A DNA stretch of 20,098 bases from Ichthyosporea sp. XGB-2017a (lineage: Eukaryota; Opisthokonta; Ichthyosporea): contig PDIM01000085.1 in assembly GCA_002811675.1 (NCBI GenBank), forward strand, positions 49,277-69,374. Direction: 5' to 3'. Below the pieces are notes generated by a model. The model did no database searches and was not told where the DNA came from. It saw only the letters and a list, made by a program, of their open reading frames with translations. The translations under genes were made by a program, and so were the position numbers. Shown piece after piece: positions 9,307 to 17,660 of this stretch; position 1 is the first letter of the stretch; each line of letters starts with the position of its first letter.

Positions 9307-12300
9307 TCATAATGAAAAGTCAAGAACTCCAGTTCCAAAACCTTCGGCATCCAAGGTTTCGGGAAGCAAAGCGCTAAGTTCGTCGTCGCCAATGAGAGCA
9401 CCGAGGTATTCGGATAGTTCTTCTTCAGTTAGGTGCTCTCCGGCCTTTTGGAGAAGTGACAATAACCTGGCACGGTCAACCTTTCCAGAAGCATCTTCAG
9501 AAATATGCTGAAAAGCAATCTGGAGGCTTTCCTTGCTAACTCCATACACGGGCCTGTGATTAATATACACTACATAAACAGGAACGGGATGAAAAATGTC
9601 ATTATGACATGCGTACAAGAATACACCCAAAGCAAGCAAAAAATAAACAAAACTTACACTTAACAAGGTCTTCAATGCCAATTTCTGATACATACTGCCC
9701 AGTTTCGACATAATCACGAAACTTCACTTCATTAACGATGTCTTCCACCCCCTGCTCAGAGGGGTAGAAACCTAGGGCTCGAAATATGGTTGGAACATTC
9801 TCAATCTTAACTTTATCCGACACTTTCCGTGGTTTGGTTTTATGTTCATTATCATTCATAACTTGTGAGTAGTAGAAGTAGTCCTCCAACTCTTTGAAAA
9901 AGTCCCCATCCACACCCCCTTCAATAAGACCCAAATAAGGTTCCAATTTAGTACCACCCAGGGAGCTTAAGGCGTCCAATGCCTTTGTATTGATTGTCCA
10001 GAAAAATACTGATCCATCTGCCCCCCCTGCAGTCATCAAGTATTTTCCATCGTTTGTTGCAGTCATGTTGGAAATCTCGCCAGGGTGGGCAACCAGTGCC
10101 ATATTGTTGTAGGGATTCCCGTCGAGCGGAAGGTTCAGTAACCCAACTACCCGGTCACCGGTTCCATATGCCACGTAGTGTTGAAGGCCATTTGTTCCAA
10201 CATTCGGAAGTACTATCAGCTTGTTTACAGGACCGGCATAAGTGGGGCCTAACGACGTCTTTCGACACATTTTCGAAGCTGTACTGTACAACTTAATTTT
10301 GTATTCACTGTTTGCAGTCATGATAAAATGCTCTTTACAAATGGGCGGGTACCAGGCACAGGCAGTGGGACTTGCCACCTGCTCGATTTCGGTAGCCGAA
10401 AGCAACTTGATACCGTCCAGTAAAGAGCTGTTCTCAAGGTCATACTCAATAAGAGATCTATCGAGGCCAAGAGAAAACAGCCGAAGTTTCCCTGTCTCCT
10501 GGTCCTCCAGAAAGTCTAGTGAAGTAATGGTCTTGTAATGAGCAATATAACTTCCAACAAAACTCCACGGATTTGGCGTGTTTGGTTCATGCACACGGAA
10601 GAGTCCCACAGAAAAGGACGCAGTAGCAACCGCAAAGTACGCACCATCATTTGAGAATGCGATTTTCAGAACGGGTGAGGAGGATACTTTATAATTAGTC
10701 GATTCTGAGTAGTCTCTCAGCGATAAACTATCTAATATCTTTACTTCACCATTGGTAAAGCCTATAGCAATCGTATCCCCAGAAGAATCGTATTTAATAC
10801 AAAACGCCTGATGATGTTTGTCAAACTGACGAGTCACCATCGTCGTGTGGGACTCGTAGTTCCACACTTGAACGAATCCAGACATGCCCGTCACCACAAA
10901 ATATGGCCTAGTTGGATGTGTGTCCAGTCCTCGGATGTCTCGCTCCTGCCCTCTCAAAAGCAATCGAGTTTTTCGTTGTTCCATAACTAAATCAATACAT
11001 TTTTCACTCTCCACTTTGATGATGGCGCATTGGCGTGTTCCCACGATAAAATCTGGCACTTTAAAAACTTCTTTTGTCGCACTTTCGGCACTCCCCTCTG
11101 TCGGTTCCTCCTCATACACAAAAGACACATTTGTTATGCCTCCAAACTTAAAGTCCTCAAACCAATTGACTAGCCGGTAATTAAAATCATAAAACTTTAC
11201 CGTCCCATCTGCACCTCCTGTCACAATGTACGAAGCCGTACAATCGAGAAAATCTATCGCCAACTTGTTAACCTTCATAGACTTTACCAATTCACGCTCC
11301 AATACAGGGACTTCCTTATCCGAAAGCCCATCACCTTCTCCACTTTCCTTTTTGTGGATATAATCAAAGATGGCCAGCTCTCCGTGCCGGTTACTAATAA
11401 CAGCAGCACTTGTATCACCCACAAAAGTCCCATTACTGAACGGCTCCAAGCTACTGCTCCTCTCATCTTGCGCGTGCACGGACGGGTAGTACCCTTGCAA
11501 GTTATAACCAATACCAGACGAGGTTTCCTTTGTGACAACACGATAAAACCCAACACCGCGGTCACCCACCGTGAGAAATTCCCCTTTGTTCACCGTATTA
11601 AACTTGATCAGTTTCTGCATCCCGATAATAGGCGTCTTGATAGGGAGAGTCGCCACTGGGATATCAAACGCCTCGTTGGTCCAGTCCCACAGGGACACTA
11701 CCTGTCTCCCGGCACTGTCATTCCCCATAGTGAGAAGCAGCATGGCATCCGAAGACATGTCCATGGACACCACTCCGTTCTCGTGTGGACTAAAGTAGGT
11801 TCTAATTGGATTTCCTTTTCGTCCATCCCACACTATCAATGCACTCTCTTTTCCTTCATCAGCAGTGGCCAGCCATCGTCGATTCCCACTCGTGCACGTG
11901 GCTGTAATCGCATTACACTTTTTAAAAAACGACACACAAAAGCAAAAAAAGAAAAAAAATCAAATTAATAAAACTCAAATTTTCAAGAACAACACAAAAA
12001 AACAGGAAACATCCAAATCTCTTTTTTTTTGGTTCTCTTTCTTACATGTCCCTGAAGTAATCTCTGACTCTTTGAGGAAGCGTTGTAAATCACGCCTGTA
12101 TTCCCCACCGCATAGAAAATCTCATCCTTCTTCTCCGACGGTTTGCTTAGATTATGTATCCCTCCTATCAGATTCTGATTAATTCCATATGCCCATTGCA
12201 TTTGCTACATCCAAAAAAAAAAAAACATATTCATTCAATTAAAATCAATCACTTCACTTGTTCACAAATAAAACATATCCCCCAAATTCAAAACTTACAA

Positions 12301-12493
12301 TCACTTTGGACAAATCCTGCTTGGATGAACAGTTCTCCTCCTCGTGTTCCAGATCAATAATCTCCTCACTCTCCCCATCCTGCTCCTCCTGCTCCGGCGC
12401 TTCAACCTCAGCCCCCTTCTCCTCCCCATCTCCTTCCGCACTTACAAGAGCAGGTGGCCCACTGGCCGTCCCTTCTTCCACTTCATTTGCCAT
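9307..12493 (-). CDS. CFAP251: Cilia- and flagella-associated protein 251 (WDR66), radial-spoke WD40 protein
   Basis: Axonemal protein of the calmodulin- and spoke-associated complex at radial spoke 3, needed for normal flagellar beating in other species. I join four exons, all with GTAAGT/GTAAGA donors: 12493-12299, 12204-12046, 11917-9658 and 9569-9307, giving 958 residues (human about 1,150). Introns are 94, 128 and 88 bases. The junctions rebuild conserved protein sequence, GHCNAIT across the second intron and DLVKLYINHRP across the third. Seen: an acidic Glu-rich N-terminus (about 1-60), as in WDR66; a first beta-propeller blade with RRWLATADEGKES and VWDGRKG; many WD40-type repeats (GGADGTVKFYDF, SGFVQVWNY, GGADGSVFFWTI); and a C-terminal EF-hand-like region (last 87 residues) with a non-canonical DASGKVDRARL loop. 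The ATG at 12493 is the first in frame. Confidence 0.93.
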
Positions 12494-13010
12494 CTTCTCC
12501 TCCTCTTCAGCGAGTTGATTTCAAAACAAAACAAAACAATGCAGAGGCAAGTCGAAACCCCAATAAAAAGCGAAAAATACTAATGCTTCTCGGGAGCTGC
12601 ACAGAAGTGATTTGTTTTATTAGTCTTGAACCTCTCAACCCAAATCAATCCTCTTCCCTTTTCTGTAATAATTCAGTTTTGTTGAGTCCAAATCAACCAA
12701 AACTTCTTTCCTTCGTTTAAGAAAACATGAAAAAAAAATACAAAACAAAAAATTTTTCATTCATTTTTTTTTCTGGCACAATACAACTTTTCTATGAAAA
12801 TCCCCTTCATTATGAAAATTACCATAGAAACTTTTTTTTTATCCTCTGCTATTTTTAGTTGTGCCTGAACCCTTCAGATTCAAAAAAAAAAAATCTCGGC
12901 ACCTTATTACCCCTCGGTACCTTACCACATCTCGGTACCTTAACTAAATTATAACACCCCAAATATTATGAATCAATCCCAATCCAAATCCAATCCCATC
13001 CAATAATCCA
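12494..13010. other. Spacer between CFAP251 and COQ7
   Basis: This 517-bp spacer lies upstream of CFAP251 and downstream of COQ7, both on the minus strand. It therefore should contain the CFAP251 promoter and the COQ7 terminator. It holds A and T runs, a three-copy 18-bp tandem repeat (12895-12948) and a loose inverted repeat (TTTCTATG at 12789-12796 against CATAGAAA at 12823-12830). No coding exon is apparent. Confidence 0.5.
12895..12948. repeat. Three tandem 18-bp repeats, core CTCGGYACCTTA
   Basis: Copies start at 12895, 12913 and 12931 with an exact 18-bp period. The first 12 bases are conserved (CTCGG, then C or T, then ACCTTA) and the last six vary. The repeats lie 63-115 bp beyond the COQ7 stop codon, in its presumed 3' region, and about 400-450 bp upstream of the CFAP251 start. 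Confidence 0.75.
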
Positions 13011-13883
13011 TCACACTCTCTCCGCCAGCCATATCGCTGCACGGCACCCCGTCATGATAGTGTTACTTAGTGCCTGGTACAGCGGCGCCTGCTCCCCATC
13101 ATACTCGACCCCCGTCTCCCGATGCTCCAACTCCTCGTCCCGGAACTGCGCAATCGTCTTGAGGAGTTGTTCATCCTGAGGATCCATTTTCATAAGTGCT
13201 CGCAATTGTCTACAAAACAAAACACAAAAAAAACAAAACAAATCCTCATTAATAAAGAGAAAACAATCAATAAATCCCCAATTTCCAAACTTTTCTAATC
13301 CCACTTACGCGTCATAATGCTCCCCAATCACCGTCTCCACCGCAATCGTACACGCCATCGCCGCCTCCTTCCCCATCATAGCCGTCCCCGCACCCAAAGC
13401 AAACCCCGCCGCGCTCCAAATCGGGTGCAGCACAGTCGGCCTCACCCGATACTCGGGAATCATCTTCTCAAAAGTATCCAGATGCCCCTTTTCCTGCTCC
13501 CACATTTCTCGAATCACTGGCCCCACTTGCGGATTCCCTCCCAGCACTGATAACTGCCCAGCGTAGATCCGATCCGCCCCCAGCTCCCCAGCGTGATCAA
13601 CTCTTAAGATCCGTTGCACAACAGCCTTCTGCTCAGCGTTTAATCTCGAATACACTTCCCGGATTTTCTCCTTGTTGATCTTCGGCGGCGGGGCGTGGCC
13701 GTGTCCCTTTCCAAATCTACTTCCACGTGACTCTTCTGCTTCCTGATCACACTCCTTTATCTCCTCTCCGTGCCTGCTCGAGTACCACCGCCCTGTCAGC
13801 CCCCCCTGTCCCTTAACCACGCAGCTGTACTTGTTGTTGTTAGCCCAAGACCAACCCTGGATTAATCTAACTCCTTTGTTCAT
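13011..13883 (-). CDS. COQ7: 5-demethoxyubiquinone hydroxylase, mitochondrial (COQ7)
   Basis: Di-iron monooxygenase of the mitochondrial inner membrane that hydroxylates demethoxyubiquinone in coenzyme Q synthesis. Two exons, 13883-13309 and 13209-13011, join across a 99-base intron (donor GTAAGT, acceptor TTTGTAG) to give 257 residues; the junction codon restores GEHYDAQLRAL. All six expected iron ligands are visible: E100 in RVDHAGELGADRIYAGQ, E131 and H134 in EQEKGH, E183 in AVETVIGEH, and E218 and H221 in RDEELEH. The N-terminal 70 residues before the catalytic domain include a basic, Ser/Trp-rich start that fits a mitochondrial targeting sequence. The catalytic part is the usual COQ7 length. 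It probably has its own promoter, in the A/T-rich gap shared with the divergent unknown gene. Confidence 0.96.
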
Positions 13884-14214
13884 CCTTGATTAAAAAATAT
13901 ATTATGGCCTACTCAAAAACAAAAAACAAAAAAAAGCAATAATTTGATTCACAAAATTCAAATTCAAATTCAAATTCAAAATTCAAAATCCAAAATTCAA
14001 AATTCAAATTGATTTTTTTTTTCTCAAAACAAACAAATTTTTTTTTTTTTACAAAACAAAACAAAAAAATAAAAATCCCCTAAACCTTTTTAGTTTACAG
14101 TTTTTTTTTCATTTTTTGATTTTAAAAGAATTTTCAATTTTCGAAATTTGATTTTTTTTTTTCTTATTGGATTTTTCAAATGAGGTATAAGAGTAATTTA
14201 AAAACACGTGATTG
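13884..14214. other. A/T-rich divergent intergenic region
   Basis: This 331-bp spacer lies between the divergent COQ7 and unknown-protein genes and should contain both promoters. It is extremely A/T-rich, with A and T homopolymers of 8-11 bases and an ATTCAA microsatellite at 13953-14010. No exon is obvious. A short 5' exon of the downstream gene around 14180-14210 cannot be excluded. Confidence 0.5.
13953..14010. repeat. ATTCAA/AATTCAAA microsatellite
   Basis: Perfect hexamer copies of ATTCAA occupy the first half and grade into imperfect eight-base AATTCAAA units. A simple-sequence repeat in a promoter spacer, likely unstable in length. Confidence 0.8.
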
Positions 14215-15220
14215 ATGTTTGTCTCCTCTTCCTTCTCCTGCTTCGCCCCTCTCCTGTCTCCCCTTTCGCGGAACAGGAACACGAGCCATTCTCCGACGGA
14301 ACTCAACTTTTCATTGAAATCCCACCGCTTGAGAAGGGCAATCCAAAAGAATTCAGGACCAGTGGAAGTCCTGATCCCCCGCCGATTGTCTCTGTGAGTG
14401 CTGCTGAGTACTTTCTGAGGAAAACTACTTCTAAAGTGCACTGTCCGAGACCAGCAGGGTGCTTGATGTGGGCCCGTTGAGTCACGGAACGATTTCCTCC
14501 CTGAGCGGGGATCTGTTTGCGACTCAACAAAGTTTCTGCTCGGCTAAAGAGGACGAGGGATTATTGCGGGAACTCAGTGCGAGCCATTTGGATATTTTGA
14601 TTAGTCACACTGTGGATGTGGGCGATAATATTATGGATAAAAAGAAGATGATGAATGAAACAGAGCCCCTTGTTGATTATTTCGCTCCAGGGCACATTCG
14701 CTCACCGATATATTCCATGGTGAGCCTGCTTGGTCGCTATTGTGGTAGTTTGACGATGATTGCCGAGCATGAAGAGGACAATTGGAAATGCCTGCGTGGG
14801 AGTAATTCTCGCCACGTGTTGGATGAGGAGAAAGGGAGTGGACCGGAGGAGTTTGTCGTGTGTGGGGATTTTGTGTACGATAGTGTTGTGATGAAAAAAG
14901 CGAAAAGAATCATTAACGAGGCGGCGCAGACAAGTACAGATGATGTGTTTGAAATATACATGCGTGGTCGGAGTGGGAAATCCAAAGTGGATGCATGGAA
15001 GGGTCAATCGAGGTTCAAAGCACTGACATTTGTGCCCGCTAAAGTGATAGACTCGCATGAGTATTTCTATTTCATCTATCCAGAGGATGACGATAACAGC
15101 ACGGTAACAGCGGCATGGACCGTGAGGATATTCTCAATCGGATTCTACTCGGGGGCGCCCCAATATTGGAAGAAAGAGATGGAATTATACATGTTCAATT
15201 CGATGATGGCAATTGTCTGA
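14215..15220 (+). CDS. Unrecognised protein gene, 5' end uncertain
   Basis: I do not recognise this protein. A long open frame from 14435 to the stop at 15220 is coding-like but has no early ATG, so its start must be spliced in. The best model starts at ATG 14215, with exon 14215-14393 ending at a strong GTGAGT donor, a 64-base intron (14394-14457, acceptor CAG) and exon 14458-15220. Phases agree and yield about 313 residues. In this model the N-terminus is Ser/Arg-rich and poor in acidic residues, like a mitochondrial presequence. A rival reading uses a different frame for 14277-14393 (SDGTQLFIEIPPLEKG), with the pyrimidine-rich 14218-14276 as an intron acceptor. The C-terminal half mixes acidic and aromatic stretches (HEYFYFIYPEDDD, IGFYSGAPQYWKKEMEL). 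There are no clear membrane segments. Its 3' end converges on the cyclase gene, 102 bp away. Confidence 0.6.
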
Positions 15221-15322
15221 AATTGCAGGATCCTTTTGATTTTTTTTTTTATATAAATAAGTAGTTCCATTCCCTGTTTATTGTGCAAATAAAAATCACT
15301 TAAAAGCCTTTTGGTAGTGATA

Positions 15323-17023
15323 TCAGGGTTCTATATGAGCAATGTTCACAAAGTATGTTCCTTGACTAGGGAAGGGAGATTGCTCACTGGATTCATTAAG
15401 AGCAGGGGCAAAAATATATTTCAAATGCTTCGCAAATCGGCTATGGGGGTCGTCCTCGTCAGCCTGCGCGTCCTCCTCCTCTTTTTCCAATGCATCTTTT
15501 AGGGCAACGCTGCAATGTATCTTCCCAGCTATCCCCGTCTGCTCCAGGCCCTCCGCTTCAACGACAGTTTGCCCAAACATCGCATAGCTTATTTTCGTTT
15601 TCCCAAGTACCGTTCCAAGCGCTGGACCGCAGTGAATTCCCACCCGTATGCTCACTGTTTCGTCGGCCGATACGGTGCTTAGAACGGATAAATAACTGGC
15701 GACGCTGCTTTTACTTACAGGTGATGACATACTCGCTGTGCTTTTCTTAATGATACTAAACGCACTCCCATCCGAATTCTGAATAACATTCTTTAGCGCC
15801 TTTAGCATCTCCTCGGCAAACAATGCCACGCAGGTTGCTTGGTAATTATTGTGCGAAGGAGCCCCCGATAACACAATATAAGCATCCCCAATCGTTTCAA
15901 GTTTGTGGCAACAATATTTTTCAAGAAGGGTATCATATTGTGTGAAGCATGCATCGAGCATCTGCTGCACCTCTACAGGTGACCTTTGGGAGCAAAATAT
16001 TGTAAAGTTTTTAATATCTGTGAAACAAAAGCTGACTTGATCAAACACTTGCGGTTGTGGCTCATATCCTTCCTTGATTTGCTGGGAAATTTCTGGTGGT
16101 AGAAAATCAAATACGAGCTTCTCAATTTTTTCACATTGTGCCCGAAGATCCGATGTTGCCTCCAGAACAGTTTTTTCCATTGCCACCGTGTCTTGTTCTA
16201 AGGTCCTGATAGTAAATGGAATGGATATCAACTGAGGAAGTTTTTCCACCAGTAATATACTTATCCACAAAGATATTACTGCTGTTGAGAAACGAAAAAG
16301 AACAAGTAAACCCCAAGTCTGAAGAACAATCATCCAAGAGCTAACCATATGCTGAAAAGCGCATAGAACAGTGAAAAAAATGTAGAACCACAAAACTGTT
16401 TTGAGCAAAGGAATGCTAGATAATTCCCGTATCCCATAGTAATAGTACTGAAATGCAATCAACATATAGGCAATAAAGCAAACAGCATCCCCCAATGATG
16501 CCCACCATTTCTCCTTATCGGATGGTTCGTCACTGGATTCATACACTGAAAATAGCCCCTTTTCGCATGAGTGCGTTGCTGACTCATAAGAAGCATAGAA
16601 GGACTGGCACAATTTATCAGGGAGGCATTCATTGGTACCCACATCAGTCCTCGTGAACGAAAGTCGATATCCACGGCAGTGTGGGGACTTGGGAGTAGTA
16701 AAGGTAAGCAAGGAAGTCCCTGTAGAGGGTGTCCCCGAGCTAACAGAAGAGGTTACTTCCGTTGTCCCATTTGCACCTATCAAAATCAGTTTGATATTCT
16801 GAAAAAGTCCGGGTACATCCACTGTTGTACCCGGAATGGCCCCAACATATACATACAAGGAAGTTGAGTCTGTACTACTGCCAACCGTTATCCCCAGATC
16901 CGGTGAATTGCGCCCCGAAGTCTCCACCGAACAGTTTACCTCGCCAACACCCCGTGACATACCGCAGACGAGGACAAGAAATACCCCTAGCAAAGCCCTG
17001 ACAGACATTCCCTGAAATGCCAT
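15323..17023 (-). CDS. Ethylene-receptor-like domain fused to class III cyclase, metal-binding subunit (subunit A)
   Basis: 566-residue membrane receptor cyclase. Seen: signal peptide (about 1-27); lumenal/extracellular domain (28-173) with five Cys (C31, C116, C133, C139, C153); three membrane helices (about 178-200, 206-230, 234-258) that align with the ETR1 ethylene-binding domain, with D179, the Tyr of IAY (Y186) and C221-x3-H225; and a linker helix with FDFLPPEISQQIKEG, as in receptor cyclases. The cyclase domain (about 327-560) keeps both metal Asp residues, D336 in FTDI and D380 in KLETIGDAYIV, plus a guanylate-cyclase-type Glu (E376). It lacks the transition-state residues: Asn is V488 and Arg is G492, and the base-recognition Cys is A481. 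A Ser-rich insert (about 412-456) and an acidic insert (about 513-528) are unusual. Predicted inactive alone but able to supply metal ligands to subunit B, encoded head-to-head. I start at ATG 17023; no ATG lies further upstream in frame. Confidence 0.9.
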   Translation of the reverse strand: MAFQGMSVRALLGVFLVLVCGMSRGVGEVNCSVETSGRNSPDLGITVGSSTDSTSLYVYVGAIPGTTVDVPGLFQNIKLILIGANGTTEVTSSVSSGTPSTGTSLLTFTTPKSPHCRGYRLSFTRTDVGTNECLPDKLCQSFYASYESATHSCEKGLFSVYESSDEPSDKEKWWASLGDAVCFIAYMLIAFQYYYYGIRELSSIPLLKTVLWFYIFFTVLCAFQHMVSSWMIVLQTWGLLVLFRFSTAVISLWISILLVEKLPQLISIPFTIRTLEQDTVAMEKTVLEATSDLRAQCEKIEKLVFDFLPPEISQQIKEGYEPQPQVFDQVSFCFTDIKNFTIFCSQRSPVEVQQMLDACFTQYDTLLEKYCCHKLETIGDAYIVLSGAPSHNNYQATCVALFAEEMLKALKNVIQNSDGSAFSIIKKSTASMSSPVSKSSVASYLSVLSTVSADETVSIRVGIHCGPALGTVLGKTKISYAMFGQTVVEAEGLEQTGIAGKIHCSVALKDALEKEEEDAQADEDDPHSRFAKHLKYIFAPALNESSEQSPFPSQGTYFVNIAHIEP

Positions 17024-17660
17024 TTTAAACCATAGAAACGCATTGAACCTCAAAATCTAAATAGTGAGTCTGAAGGGCGTTTAAACAACAAAAATAGCAG
17101 GAAGCTGCAAATTGTATCGCAGATTTACAAGTTTCTATATAGTTTCCATGAATGCTTGATCTGGGAGGCCATTCAATGCATGGCTAGCTACAAGCCTAGC
17201 TACAAGCCTAGCTACAAGCCTTCAACGGGAAGGCCGGTCACTTCGCTTCATGACTCAACAATTAATTATATTATGGGTGCGATCCGAAATATCTATATAT
17301 GGTAGTCCCCGACTCTTTTTACCCCATATGGAAAGAACGAGTCATCGTTTATTATTGAAAAGAGATTATGACTAATTGATACCTGATCTCAAATGTTGGT
17401 CTCATGACAATAGTTAAAAATTAAACACTTTTTTGCAAATACTTTTGTGCAAGAAAATGATATATTATAACGTTAACTGTTGAAGTAATGGGAAATGCAT
17501 CTTCTAATCAAAGCTAATGGTTGAATGATACAGTTTTGTTAGGAAATCAAACATAAGGCTGTATGTAGTGAGTATCTGATTTTTGTTCCGGGTCTGTAGG
17601 TCATGGGATCGTTCTTAATTTTAAAGGGGAATGAAGTAAAGGACATTTAATGAACGTATC
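17024..17660. promoter_or_regulatory. Shared intergenic promoter region of the two receptor-cyclase genes
   Basis: These 637 bp lie between the start codons of two divergently transcribed partner genes and are the only sequence available for both promoters. Visible elements are three perfect 12-bp tandem repeats (17184-17220), a TATATAT-like stretch (about 17294-17300) and a CCATATGG palindrome (17324-17331). No convincing exon is seen. The arrangement suggests coordinated expression of the two subunits. This is inference from layout; no promoter activity can be read directly. Confidence 0.5.
17184..17220. repeat. Three perfect 12-bp tandem repeats, CTAGCTACAAGC
   Basis: Identical copies start at 17184, 17196 and 17208, followed by one further matching base. 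Each unit contains the short palindrome TAGCTA. The array lies 161 bp from the subunit A start codon and about 440 bp from the subunit B start codon. It could be a cluster of binding sites for a transcription factor, or a neutral minisatellite. Confidence 0.85.

Noticed and set aside
9602-9657. Read-through C-terminus of CFAP251 without the last splice
   Set aside because: The GTAAGT donor at 9657 and the TAG acceptor at 9570 restore the conserved LYINHRP sequence and an EF-hand-like tail, so the unspliced end is intronic.
11354-11968. Plus-strand open frame of about 200 codons opposite CFAP251
   Set aside because: It is antisense to well-conserved WD40 coding sequence and has no domain.
12789-12830. 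Inverted repeat TTTCTATG/CATAGAAA considered as a mobile-element end or terminator hairpin
   Set aside because: It has only an 8-bp stem with a 26-base A/T-rich loop, no target-site duplication and no nearby transposase; chance is likely in this composition.
17024-17053. Upstream in-frame extension of subunit A to 17053
   Set aside because: The extension adds no ATG (it begins with TTG) and no conserved sequence. The ATG at 17023 directly precedes a good signal peptide.
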